Shown here: positions 36,434-47,984 of the stretch, in pieces
Layout of the letters: each line of letters opens with the position of its first letter
Position numbering within the stretch: the first letter of the stretch is position 1
Origin: Phlegmacium glaucopus
Lineage: Eukaryota > Basidiomycota > Agaricomycetes > Agaricales > Cortinariaceae
Assembly (NCBI GenBank): GCA_015039465.1
Contig: MU130013.1
Location: forward strand, 1 to 64,000
Length of the DNA: 64,000 bases
Direction of reading: 5' to 3'
The notes under the pieces: generated by a model
Database searches by the model: none
What the model saw: the letters and a program-made list of their open reading frames with translations, nothing else
Told to the model about the DNA's origin: nothing
Made by a program: the position numbers and the translations under genes

Positions 36434-37760
36434 ATGGCAGCAGAAGTCATTGCCGCTACACCACACGGAGCAACGCTATCTGTCAGTGCCGAAAACAGGT
36501 CCATCGACCTCCCAGGCGGCGGTCCCATATTCAACGACGCCTACGGGCGACATTCTCATACCGCTACACCACACGGAGCACCGCTATCCGCCAGAGCTGC
36601 AAACGGGTCCATCAACTCAGGCTTCCCAGGCAGTAGTCAATTATCCAACAACGCCTATGGATGACACGAGAATGTTGTCCCAACTCAAGTGTCACTAGTA
36701 GAGCAGAAGACGATCGTAACTATGATCCTCAATCACCTCCTGGACTTTGCAAAGAAATTCCGAGCCTTGTCGTTGTTTCATCATCTGGATTCGAGCGATA
36801 TGAGAGAGACTTCAAGTCGTATGTGTTTTTAGACAGATTATCAGTCATGAAATACTGGATTCTCCTTTAATAGTGAGAAACTCAACCACGACTCGTTCCC
36901 GTTGCTTATGAATTTCACAGAGTAAGTTGCTTTGGCATGCTTGTGGTTTTGATCCATATTCAACCGTAATCTAACCCGAACGTAGGCCGGAACTTCCAAA
37001 CCAATGGTACCATCCGGACGATGCTCCGTACTTTCTTGATGATTCTCGGGTAAGCACATCTCAATGCTTCTCATCGTCGAAGAAGCAACGCCGATACGCT
37101 TCTATACTACACAAAGTTCCCATCCTCACCGACGTTTGGATGTACGATGCAGATTCCAAAACAAAATTAGAGACTTATATCGAGCATAAATTTTCATATA
37201 TCGAAATTCCGGAGAGACGTGTCTTGTATTGGAGCTTAGGAACTCCAGGGGAATGTGGATATTATCTCGTGAATCATGCAAAGCGGTGCTTATTTTGGTT
37301 AGATTAATTTAATGGTATAGATTTCTTGGGCAAGGTCAAGGTTGAATATACTCCATCGCACATTGGCGAGTCCTTGATTTTATTACAGGTATAAATTGTT
37401 TTATTGACAGGCAATTGGACATAGGTCACACAATGAAATCTTTGTACTGGTCAGTTCAAGGGTTCAACGTTCAACGTTCAACTTATGCCACGGGAAGTTT
37501 TATTTCAAAATTGGACTGCCTTTATCGTCAGGCTTCATAACTATTTGTTTCCAAATTTTCGTCGGCTTCCATCCAGTGCCATTTCAGAAATAAAGGATGT
37601 CCTTATCAGTATGAAACTTCTTTACTTGTCTTACTTCAAAGCTCTCAACTGGGCAACATAGACTCGTTGACATCATCTCGAGGCCTGGCGCATGTAATTT
37701 GGAAGATCTACAGAAAATGCTTGATTCGGTGAACACCATCGAAGGTAAGGTTGTGGGTCT
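36434..37760 (+). pseudogene. Degenerate gene of an uncharacterised agaricomycete WW-like protein family
   Basis: Several blocks read like one family known from many mushroom genomes as uncharacterised proteins. These are a WW-like block (RPELPNQWYHPDDAPYFLDD, about 36985-37048), then ILTDVWMYDADSKTKLETYI, CGYYLVNHAKRCLFWLD, and after an in-frame TAA (37305-37307) FNGIDFLGKVKVEYTPSHI. Farther on is DSLTSSRGLAHVIWKIYRK. The stop interrupts a stretch that otherwise reads through, and the distal part has frame changes. The proximal part holds a 108-bp imperfect tandem repeat. Family assignment is from memory of the pattern and is uncertain. Confidence 0.4.
36453..36664 (+). repeat. Imperfect 108-bp tandem duplication
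   Basis: Unit 1 begins at 36453 and unit 2 at 36561, both with CCGCTACACCACACGGAGCA. Both are open in the frame that reads ATPHGA in each unit, which suggests the duplication arose in coding sequence. Confidence 0.75.
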
Positions 37761-37879
37761 TCCTGTAAGCTTGACTGACATCAAGGTTGGCATTAAACTA
37801 AGCGCAAGGTGAACTGGGGGCCGGTTCTATTGTTATCTGTAAGTGGTACAGTTAAGCCTGTCGATCTTGTCCAGTAAAT

Positions 37880-38124
37880 TTACAGCCGTTTTCATAACGA
37901 TAGGCCCCGACGTTTCCTCCTTGTTGAGACTGTGTTTGGCTGTATCGGAAGATCTGGTCCAAAAGAAGTACGAGCCGACGGTCTGCCGTCCGGGATCGGA
38001 TTCTTCCAAACGTTCGCCCATCGACGGCAGATCGTCGGCTCGTACTCCAGATCCTCCGATACAGCCAAACACGGTCTAAACAAGCAGGAAACGTCAGGGC
38101 CTATCGTTATGAAAACGGCTGTAA
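37880..38124. repeat. Foldback (long inverted repeat) element
   Basis: The two arms are about 110 nt each, running inwards from TTACAGCCGTTTTCATAACG at 37880 and from its complement ending at 38124. The loop is about 20-30 nt near 37992-38012. The arms are highly similar with a few differences. No clear target duplication is seen. Confidence 0.8.
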
Positions 38125-38586
38125 TAGCCTGAGCGCGCTTTCTCCAAAACTTTCGTAGGTTGATTAATATTATCACCACTCGGTTCCGTAAATGTAACTC
38201 CAAGAAACAATACGTCCAAGAATGTGCGCTAATTATGCTTGGAGCTTAGAATCGTCGAGTCCGGATGGCTCGACGATCACTTCTTTTATAACTCTTTCTT
38301 GGTGTATACGAACTTGCAATTACTACTACTAATTGCTTAGTCGGAGTCGAAATTTGAAGTTGACTGGATATCGGACAATGAAGCGGAGATAACAGGCCAT
38401 GTAATGCTCGGCTTGCACGCGGAGTTCGGTACAAGCCGCCTTCTCTGCCGGTAATTGCAAACAAAGCCTGATCCGCTTCGAGGGGCGGAGCAAGGGCGCT
38501 AGCCTATCGATAAGGAAACGGCTATTACTCCTCAGTGTAAGTTTATAACGTATGGTACGAGAAATTCGGTCAGTGTTCTTCATACC
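38125..38586. other. Upstream region of P450 copy B
   Basis: No gene is recognised. The last 40 bp, including GAGAAATTCGGTCAGT, are shared with the upstream regions of P450 copies A and C. Confidence 0.45.
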
Positions 38587-40818
38587 ATGGATCCCATCCG
38601 GTATATCTCTTGCTTACCTCTAGCTGTTCTAGGGTACTGGCTGTGGGGGCTTGGGCGGCGAGAGCGTCATTTGCCACCTGGACCACCAACCAAACCAATT
38701 ATCGGAAATATCCACCTGCTTCCAAAGTCACTTCTACAACTACAGTCAGTAAAATGGACAATTGGAATCGTGAGCATCCTCATATACTTCCCTAGATTTG
38801 CAGCATGGGCGAGACAATACGGGTCTGTCTTTTCGGTGATTCTGCTTCCTCAGGAGGTCTACCCACTCTGTTGATTGTAGTATGGTTTAGGTCAAGATTT
38901 TCAATAGCACCATGATCGTACTCTCAAGTCCTTCTGCAGTCAAAGACATACTGGATAAAGCCGGTTCCTTGACGGCAGGTCGCCCTCGTTCACTGATGCA
39001 AGTCACTACGGACGGTCTTCACATGGTCTTGGAAAGTGCGAGTGAGTTAACCCGTGCTATTCTTTGATAGACGATGTAGTCTGAGGTTTATTCGTAGATA
39101 CGGGTGTCTGGCGACGCGCCCGAAAGGCTTTACAGACGCTCCTCACAGCAGAGGCAGTTGATAGGCATTTGCCTACTCAAGAAGCTGAATCTATTCAACT
39201 CCTACACGATCTCCTCACATCACCCGAGGTGTGCTCTAATTGTCTTGACTTTGTACACGTTTTGACACGTTGGCAGGAACTATACGCCCATATCATACGC
39301 ACCACAGTGTCCCTGATCGCATCGCTTCTGTATGGAAAACGTTTCCCGGTTTTTAAAGGTACCGAAGCAGAGGTATATGCCCACGCAGTTAAATTGGCGA
39401 ATGAAGTCAGCGACGCGGCCAGATTTCCTCCTGTTGAGATCGTGCCGTGGATCCAATACATTCCCCGTTGGTTGGCTCCGGTAAGGCCTTTCATCCGCGC
39501 ATCATCAGAGTAGTTGATGATACAATCCTTTCAGTGGACGGCTCACTGTGACCACATGAAGTTGGTGCGCAATCGCCTCTACGACTCACTTTTGGACGAG
39601 TGTGATCAAGCAATCAAAATGGGACGCGGTACGGGATGTCATATTGAGAAGGTGCTCGACCGCCAGGAAGAACTGGGTTTATCACGAAGAGATATCTCGT
39701 CCGCGTACTGACTTCCTACATCTTGCCAAAACTAATATCCGATCATTCAACCTCCAGGTTCCTTGGTGCAAGCCTTATGGATGCAGGGGCAGAAACATCA
39801 GCTTCTTTCCTACAGGGTTTTGTGCTTGCTCTCTTGTCATACCCAGAATGCCAACAACGCATCCAAACCGAGATCGATACAATCATAGGTTCCGGTCGTA
39901 TGCCGAATTTGACAGACTATGAGACATTGCCATACTTGCAAGCTTTCGTCAACGAGGTAAGTTATAATCTTCAATTTTTTTACCACTTGGAAACAATATG
40001 CCGAATAGATCCATCGTTTCAGGCCTCTCATGCCCCTCGCTTTGCCACATATGGCGACTGAAGATATCCCTGTACGTTAGCTGACCATTTTTCCTGGAAG
40101 AGGCGATGTTAATCCTCCTTCGTAGTACATGGGCCATGTCATCCCAAAGGGCTCTATGCTCTTTATGAATACGTGTATGTAAACAGCCCTTTCCGGTCCG
40201 TTAACATTGATTTAACGCAAATCACAGGGGGTATCATGCATGATCCTGGTCCGTTAAGATAAACGGACATTTTACCTCGGTGTTAAACTAATAGTTTCCC
40301 TAGATCTTTTTGAAGAACCAGAGACCTTCCGGCCCGAACGTTTCCTCGAGTCTAGATTTGGGACCAAACCTGGGGCGGAAATTATGGATTTCCGAGACAA
40401 CTTTGGGTTTGGGGCGGGCAGGGTGAATTTCTATTATTTTAGTAGAAATACATTTTGGACTGATGTCCTGTTTAGCGGATTTGCCCTGGTGAAAGGATGG
40501 GCCGCCGCACAACTGTAAGCAGTCGAGTAAGTTAGATTCTTATAAGTGACTAATCAAAGATTTCAGGCTTTGAATGCTATGAATCTTGTATGGGCATTTG
40601 AGTTTAGTCCTTTGAACGCAAGTGAGCCCTTTGACTTGGCGATGAACCGGTATTTCGAGGTAATGACCTTCCATACCCATGTCGGTATCTTTTTTTAATA
40701 ACTTTTGGCCTTGTAGCCTGGAATAGAGCTGGCACCCAAGCCATTTGTTTGTGATGTGAAAGTACGAGATGACAAGCGGGCTGCGATGATCAGGTCTTCG
40801 TTTTCTGCGCATCAGTAA
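38587..40818 (+). CDS. Cytochrome P450 monooxygenase, copy B (intact)
   Basis: Fourteen exons: 38587-38726, 38796-38856, 38897-39041, 39098-39228, 39277-39480, 39535-39698, 39758-39956, 40009-40071, 40126-40174, 40228-40248, 40304-40422, 40476-40514, 40567-40659 and 40717-40818. Phases agree; 509 aa. Features in order: a short N-terminal membrane anchor (YISCLPLAVLGYWLWGL), the proline-rich hinge HLPPGPPTKPIIGN, the I-helix region AGAETSASF, ExxR (NEIHR), FRPERF, and the haem loop FGFGAGRRICPG with the cysteine ligand. It is an ER-anchored haem-thiolate monooxygenase of unknown substrate. Exon 10 is only 21 nt. The first donor (GT at 38727) was chosen because it joins GNIHLLPK to FAAWARQYG in frame. 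I cannot assign a CYP family number. Confidence 0.9.
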
Positions 40819-41481
40819 GAATAACATGGAATTCGCGAAAATTAAGTATGCTTTTCGGTCTTAACAAGATTTTTCCATCGTAATAAGATGAGTGTAAATT
40901 CATACGTTGTAGTATTGAGTCTGCTCAGACAATTTTCGAGGTGAAATAGTCGATTCGTGACCTTTGAACACAAATTCGGGCCTAAATCGTAGCGAGGTAC
41001 GAGCACAAGGGAGGTCCCGCGCTCACATCTTTCTGCCATTGTCTCAGAGCTCTGGAGCCCGTCTGAATGGATACCGAACAGACTAGTACATAAGTTATTA
41101 TTTAATGAGGATGCGTCGGATTTGGAAACCATTGAGCTCATGTTCGTTTCACAACTTTGGGGTCACATGTTGGACCAAACACACCTGTCGCGTCAATGGA
41201 AGATTTCAGGAGTCATCGCCTATCCAATATCCACACACTGGCTTGATGACACCTCCAAGAATGAGGTGTTTCGTTTCTCCCCACCTTCTGGAATTGCTCT
41301 ATGTCGAAATCTCACCAAAGATCGCCTCCCATACGACCCACATGATTATTCAAAGTTCTGTAAAACTTGAAGCTGTAGTGAAACTCTTGGGAATCGGATG
41401 GGATTGATGTGTCGTCGTTCTCATAGCGTGCGGCTGCCATATCTACAAGTCTGGTGCATTCTGCGTCTGAAATCTATGTGA
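40819..41481. other. 3' flank of P450 copy B
   Basis: Positions 40830-41080 match, in inverse orientation, the 3' flank of copy C (about 43790-44040), so the duplication extends past the stop codon. No gene is recognised. Confidence 0.55.
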
Positions 41482-42718
41482 TCATCTATCTACCATCTCG
41501 ATATCGTCACTTTGTTGAACGCCAATATCATCGTCTCTATTCACAATACCGACATTTTCCGTTTCCGTTTCCGTTTCCGATATTGAATTTGGATTGTTGG
41601 CCACAAAGTGCAAACTCCCGATGGTAGATTCTATCAGGGATTCCTTATCGTAGAAGGACAATCCCATGGAGACCCGCACCAGGATGATTGTAGGAGTTAT
41701 ACCCTAGACAGACCCATGGTTATCAGTAAAATAAGTAGCAGTGATAACTGATGTTGCAATCACGTTGAGCATTTGGTGGATATAAAAAACAATATCAAAG
41801 GTTTTAAAGCCAGCGTCTGTCGCTTGAAAAACGGTAGCCATGAGCCGAGCCAATTGGATTGAAAACAATATCATGCCAGATTCAATTACTATGAACATGA
41901 CAGTCCGAATTTTGCGCCCGCCAGTAGCGCCCAAACTTGGGTCATCCGAGGTAGACTTGACTTCACGGTAAATTTTGAAGATCTTGAACCCAATTAAGCA
42001 CGTCACCAGAGCATTCACGGTCATGGACATGGTGGTACCTGCCAGGTACATCGAATACCCCCAGTCAGGTACTACCACAAATTGGTCTGACAGAATGCGT
42101 TGTGAGGAGTTGCTTGCTAGCCAGGTAACTAGAGGCAATGAATCAAGATTGGCCTGTCAATTAAGATAGGTTGACTGACCTAAGTATACAAATGCTAGGA
42201 TTGAAGGAAGGATGACGACACGGATATTGCAACCCCACACAATCCAGCAACGGTAGATCTTTAATATTTGCATTAATAAAATAAGTGATAGGTATGGTAG
42301 TTTATACACACTAGGATAGATTGAGCTATGAAGTCGCAACAACCAGCTAGTGTGCCTTGAATAAAACCAGTATGGAGTAACGCCGTTGGATTCTGGTGAA
42401 ACTGCATTGAAAAAATGGTTATTGTTACTGATGGAATTGTTACCAACTGCATATATGTAAGATGCTGTATCAACCACAACATCACCAACAGATAGAACGT
42501 ATAGGACACAGAGAGCATAGAAAATGACATTTATCCTCTTGTTGGTGTCTTTTTTAGATGCTCCTTGTAAATACATGGCAAATATGCCAGAATAAATTCC
42601 TGGGACAGATTAATATTATACTTCTTTAGAAAGGGCTGTGCAAGTTGTAGAAAAGTATCTTACCACAGAGAAAACCTTCGAGACACATCCCAATGAAACT
42701 AAAGGCTGCAAGATCCAT
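41482..42718 (-). CDS. DUF6534-type multi-pass membrane protein with an in-frame stop
   Basis: The first exon is 42664-42718 (MDLAAFSFIGMCLEGFLCG), joined to 42600 (GIYSGIFAMYLQGASKK). Later blocks are family-typical: TLAGCCDFIAQSILV, KIYRCWIVWGCNIRVVILPS, VTWLASN, IESGMILFSIQLAR, MLNVIATSVITATYFTDNH, and ITPTIILVRVSMGLSFYDK at the C-terminus. The family has about seven helices and no proven function. Two problems are visible. An in-frame TAG at 41704-41706 lies between TDNHGSV and GITPTII where relatives read through. A frame change is also needed near 42400 between SISNNNHFFNAV and ALLHTGFIQG, unless an unusual intron lies there. The gene is probably decaying. It lies between P450 copies B and C at the centre of their inverted duplication. 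Confidence 0.7.
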
Positions 42719-44051
42719 GACTTCGTGTCTGTTGTAATGACCTACTGCGTCTCTGACCCTTGCTTTATATAAGAGTCTAGCATCTATATCAAATACAGTC
42801 AGTGAGATAAAGCTTGAAGTTCGTGATGATCTTAACAAATTGTTGCTGTCATAATCAGAATCAGATTTTCGGTCAGTAGGAATGTGTTAACACTAACTAG
42901 TTTGAGGCAGAAAATGGTTATGCAACTTGTTACCTTGGGTAACCGAGTTTTTTTAAGGTAAGTCTAGCCTCTACTAGTAGCTTCCTTCATTGAAATCTGT
43001 CACCAAAAAGATGATCATAGTGATTATCTATCAAACTTATGATGTATTCATCAACTTACCTCTATTTAATAGATTCAAACACTGACAAACCCAGGGTAGG
43101 TTTGAAATGTCGCTTTTCTAATGATTAACACACCGAGAGTCAACACTGCCATCTCCACCTCATCTCATCAATATTCGGCGGAAGATGAACAGATTTTGGA
43201 GAAGATGAAATAACGTTGTTATCTATTGTTGCTTTCAGTTGGGCTGATCTTCCCACGCGTCGGTATATGGTAAGAGTCATTTTGTATCTCGATTATGGTG
43301 TGCTTGTTGAGAACATATCGGATGAATCGCGTTGACAAGCACCATAGGCATGGCGGTACCAGATATCAATATATCACGTACCATCCTGGGAGTGTCCTTG
43401 AAGAAAGTGGGAAACGACTCTGCTCAATGGAAGATTTCGTTTCGTCAGTGTTGTACTTTTTATTCTCGCGTAATATACTGTTTTCATGAGATATAGAGAA
43501 GGCTTGATAAATAAACTGGCTGAACGAAAATTTTAACTCCTTGAGTAGCATCAACACCTCATCCATTCTTCGTTCCCAATGGTTGAGATTTTTGTTTCTG
43601 CAACTTCATGTCTGACGCATTTGGGTTGTCCATTTTCACTGATCACAGTAGCTTTCCTCTGGCGAGAATCGGATATGGGGTTTGCTGCGGAATTGTGGGG
43701 TGATAATGTGGTGGGTGTTATGGAGAAGGCAAAGTGCTGCTTTCTCCGTGAAATTTAATTTGGAATGTAAGTGAGTGTGATGAAACTAGCTGTAATGATG
43801 TACTCAGACGAGCTCCAGAGCTCTGAGACAATGGCAGAAAGATGTGAGCGCGGGACCTCCCTTGTGCTCGAACCTCGCTACGATTTAGGCCGGAATTTGT
43901 GTTCAAAGGTCACGAATCGACTACCTCAGCTCGAAAATTGTCTGAGCAGACTCAATACTGCAACGTCTGAATTTACAGTCATCTTATTACGATGGAAAAA
44001 TCTTGTTAAGACCGAAAAGCATACTTAATTTTCGCGAACTCCATGTTATTT
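42719..44051. other. Intergenic region with a flanking inverted repeat
   Basis: It contains one arm (43046-43245) of the inverted repeat that brackets P450 copy C, and the copy C 3' flank (43790-44050). Otherwise no gene is recognised. Confidence 0.5.
43046..43245. repeat. Arm 1 of the inverted repeat bracketing P450 copy C
   Basis: It is similar along its length to the reverse complement of 46393-46578. Both contain AATATTCGGCGGAAGATGAA and TTGTTATCTATTGTTGCTTT in the same order. A few small indels separate the arms. Confidence 0.85.
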
Positions 44052-46340
44052 TTAGTGATGCGCAGAAAACGAAGACCTGATCAACGCAGCCCGCTTGTCA
44101 TCTCGTACTTTCACATCACAAACAAATGGCTTGGGTGCCAGCTCTATTCCAGGCTACAAGGCGAAAAGTTATTAAAAAAGATACCAACATGGTATGGGAT
44201 GGTCATTACCTCGAGATACCGGTTCGTCGCCAAGTCAAAGGGCTCGCTTGCGTTCAAAGGACTAAACTCAAATGCCCATACAAGATTCATAGCATTCAAA
44301 GCCTGAAAATGTTTGATTAGTCACATATAAGAATCCAACTTATCGACTGCTTACAGTTGTGCGGCGGCCCATCCTTTCACCAGGGCAAATCCGCTAAGCC
44401 GGACATCAGTTCAAATGTATTTCTACTAAGATAATATAAATTCACCCTACCCGCCCCAAACCCAAAGTTGTCTCGGAAATCCATAACTTCCGCCCCAGGT
44501 TTGGTCCCAAATCTAGACTCGAGGAAACGTTCGGGCCGAAAGGTCTCTGGTTCTTCAAAAAGATCTAGGGAAACTATCCAGTTAACACCGAGGTAAAATG
44601 TCCGTTTATCTTAACAGACCAGGGTCATGCATGATACTCCCTGTGATTTGCGTTAAATCAATGTTAACGGACCGGAAAGGGCTGTTTACATACACGTATT
44701 CATAAAGAGCATAGAGCCCTTTGGGATGACATGGCCCATGTACTACGAAGGAGGATTAACATCGCCTCCGCCAGGAAAAATGGTCAGCTAACGTACAGGG
44801 ATATCTTCAGTCGCCATATGTGGCAAAGCGAGGGGCATGAGAGGCCTGAAACGATGGATCTATTCGGCATATTGTTTCCAAGTGGTAAAAAATTGAAGAT
44901 TATAACTTACCTCGTTGACGAAAGCTTGCAAGTATGGCAATGTCTCATAGTCTGTCAAATTCGGCATACGACCGGAACCTATGATTGTATCGATCTCGGT
45001 TTGGATGCGTTGTTGGCATTCTGGGTATGACAACAGAGAGAGCACAAATGCCTGTAGGAAAGAAGCTGATGTTTCTGCCCCTGCATCCATAAGGCTTGCA
45101 CCAAGGGACCTAGTAGAGAATGAATGGATCAGCTATTAGTTTTGGCAAGATGTAGGAAGTCAGTAGACGGACGAGATATCTCTTCGTGATAAACCCAGCT
45201 CTTCCTGGCGGTCGAGCACCTTCTCAATGTAACATCCCGTACTGCGTCCCATTTTGATTGCTTGATCGCACTGATCCAAAAGTGAGTCGTAGAGGCCATT
45301 GCGCACCAACTTCATGAGGTCACAGTGAGACGTCCACTGAAAGGATTATATCATCAGTTACCTTGTGATGCGTGGATGAAAAGCCTTACCGGAGCCAACC
45401 AACGGGGTATGTATTGGATCCACGGCACGATCTCAACAGGAGGAAATCTGGCTGTGTCGCTGATTTCATTGGCCAATTTAACTGCGTGGGCATATACCTC
45501 TGCTTCGGTACCTTTAAAAACTGGGAAGCGTTTCCCATACACAAGCGATGCGATCAGGGACGCTGTGGTGCGTACGATATGGGTGTATAGTTCCTGCGAA
45601 CGTCCAGCGTCAAAACGTGTACAAAGTCAAGACGATTAAAACACACCTCAGGGGATGTGAGGAGATCGTGTAGGAGTTGAATAGATTCAGCTTCTTGAGT
45701 AGGCAGATGCCTATCAATTGCCTCTGCTGTGAGGAACATCTGTAAAGCCTTTCGGCCACGGCGCCAGATATCCGTACCTATGAATAAGCCTCAGACTACA
45801 CCGTCTATGAAGGAATAACACGGATTAACTCACTCGCACTTTCCATAGGCATGTAAAGATTGTCCATAGTGACTTGCATCAGTGAACGAGGGCGACCTGC
45901 AGTCAAGGAACCAGCTTTATCCAGTATGTCTTTGACTGCAGAAGGACTCGAGAGTACGATCATGGTGCTATTGAAAACCTTGATCTGTTAAACCATACTA
46001 GAGTCAACAAAGTGGGTACACTTCCTGAGGAAACAGAATCACCGAAAAGACGGCCCCATATTCTCTTGCCCATGCTGCAAATCTAGGGAGGTATATGAGG
46101 ATGCTCACAATTTCAATTGTCTATGTCTATTTTACTGACTGTAGTTGTAGAAATGACTTTGGAAGCAGGTGGACATTTCCGATAATTGGTTTGGTTGGTG
46201 GTCCAGGCGGCAAATGACTCTCTCGCCGCCCAAGCCCCCACAGCCAGTACCCTAGAACTGCTAGAGGTAAGCAAGAGATATACCAGATGGGATCCATGGG
46301 ATGAATACTGACCGAATTTCTCGTACCACACGTTATAAAC
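43790..46340 (-). repeat. Inverted duplicate of 38540-41080 (P450 segment)
   Basis: The whole P450 gene, about 40 bp upstream and about 250 bp downstream are shared between 38540-41080 (plus) and this interval (minus). Introns are conserved as well as exons, which points to recent segmental duplication rather than retroposition. Confidence 0.85.
44052..46297 (-). CDS. Cytochrome P450 monooxygenase, copy C (appears intact)
   Basis: It starts at ATG 46297 (MDPIWYISCLPLAVLGYW) and ends with a TAA at 44052-44054. The 14-exon structure of copy B is conserved; I checked donors and acceptors along the gene and found no broken site or frameshift. The hinge HLPPGPPTKPIIGN without its first residues, AGAETSASF, ExxR, FRPERF and the haem loop are all present. 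It differs from copy B by scattered substitutions and ends SAHH instead of SAHQ. It is bracketed by a 190-bp inverted repeat. Function is as for copy B: a membrane-bound monooxygenase of unknown substrate. Confidence 0.86.
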
Positions 46341-46392
46341 TTACACTAAGAAGTAATGGCCGTTTTCTTATCAGGCTAGGTTCGTTCCATGT

Positions 46393-46578
46393 CCAACTCA
46401 AAGCAACAATAGATAACAACCTTATTTCATCTTCTCCGAAATCTGTTCATCTTCCGCCGAATATTGATGAGGTGGAGATGGTAGTGTTGATCGGTGTGTT
46501 AGTCATCAGAAAAGCGACATTTTAAACCTAGGTTTGAGTCGGTGTTTGAATCTATTGAATAGAGGTAAGTTGATGAAT
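46393..46578. repeat. Arm 2 of the inverted repeat bracketing P450 copy C
   Basis: It is the inverse copy of 43046-43245; see that entry. Confidence 0.85.
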
Positions 46579-47059
46579 AAGATGATAATACGAGACAGTA
46601 TAATATAGAATGGAAATAATTTAGAACAAATAGGAATGAGGATGGATGTTAACGAACAGGATATTCTCGTGTTAAATATACTGGGTGTGTCTGAGAACTG
46701 GCGGGTCGTGTACTGATGGCCCAGATATCGGAAATCCCATTTGAACTGAATCTCTTCAGATCAAAATTTTGGGGCAATCGGAAATTCCGGGAATCCTCGT
46801 TTCGGGAGAGCCGTCAAGTCCTGAGCATTGGATAAGCAGACGGCATCGTGTAGAGGCCGAAAACCAATCTAGTCGTACCAAACACTGAAGGGAGTAGGTG
46901 GGTGGGTCCGAAAAAAATTGTCTGATGAGATTCAGACGATGCCAGCAAGACCGGAAGAAAAGATGGAGGTCGATGCTTATCGTTGCGTCTGATCTTGTCC
47001 TATATTTGCTAGTATTATGATCAGACGTCAACGGATCTTGCCTGGCTCTATTTATTTTA

Positions 47060-47532
47060 TCTTATCTGACGTGTCCAATGCTTCCCACCGAAGCCTTTAA
47101 GTTCTCGAACCCCCGCGGATGGTAGATCTGCCATAAAATTCTCACTGACAGACTGCCCTTTGGTCTGCATGACTATCAGCTGGATTTTTCCGAGGTCTTT
47201 TAGGGCCGGAGTATCTGGATTTTCATCATTCAGGTGTCTTTTGGTCCGTTTTTGGTAGGGGTGGTACATAATTATATTTAAAGGTTTCTGAGGTCGATGA
47301 AACGAGAGTGTGGTGAAGTTGGATGGGATGTAGAGGGTGTGAGCAGCTGCTGTGCCAAAACGCCATTGAATTCTCAATAATCAAACGACCGGTCACCGCC
47401 GCGCCTCGTTGGAATAGATGCATGTCAAATATTAGTACGATTTGATGGTTCCCTGTAAGAGAAGACCTCCATATGAAGGAGATCGACTCATTGTCAACTA
47501 ATTACCGCTAGTTTACGAAGTCTGCCTACAGG
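47060..47532. repeat. Inverse copy of 35466-35900
   Basis: Its reverse complement shares several blocks in order with 35466-35900: a GCAGACTTC..TAAACTA block, GAGTCGATCTCCTTCATATG, GAATTCAATGGCG, C(T)CGTTTCATCGAC and CCAGATAC(C/T)CCGGCCC. Divergence is moderate with indels. Confidence 0.75.
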
Positions 47533-47984
47533 AGACTACGCCTGCTTGTCTTATGACTCATAAAGAGTGCCGTGGGGCAATGTTTGGTGACAGACATCGA
47601 GCAGGAATGATGAATGTTTCGTAAAACTCCTAATCTCTTTCGCCTGAAGAAGGTGCTATGGTGCACACAATACCTACAAATAAAACTGTTCCCTTCAGAA
47701 TGTACCCGATCTTTTGTCCATCTGGTAAAAATGCTTTTTATTACTATGGTCCAATTAATTTGACAAGAGCGATTGTGATAATACACAAGTTTTCTTTACC
47801 TGTGAGATTGGCCACATACTATATTGGGAATATTTAATAACGCAATTTGAATAGGTGATTGACGTCGATGGGTGCGGAAGGTTCTGAGTCTTCTGACGAG
47901 CATGGTTTTTCCAAGAAGGTCCGGGAATTATAATAATGGCACGGGGTCTGTAAAAAAAATTAAGACCCCCCTTCCTGCCAAAAA

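Larger units (their letters stand above)
46298..47984. other. Repeat-derived intergenic DNA
   Basis: It holds arm 2 of the copy C inverted repeat (46393-46578) and the inverse copy of 35466-35900 (about 47060-47532). No gene is recognised. Confidence 0.5.
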
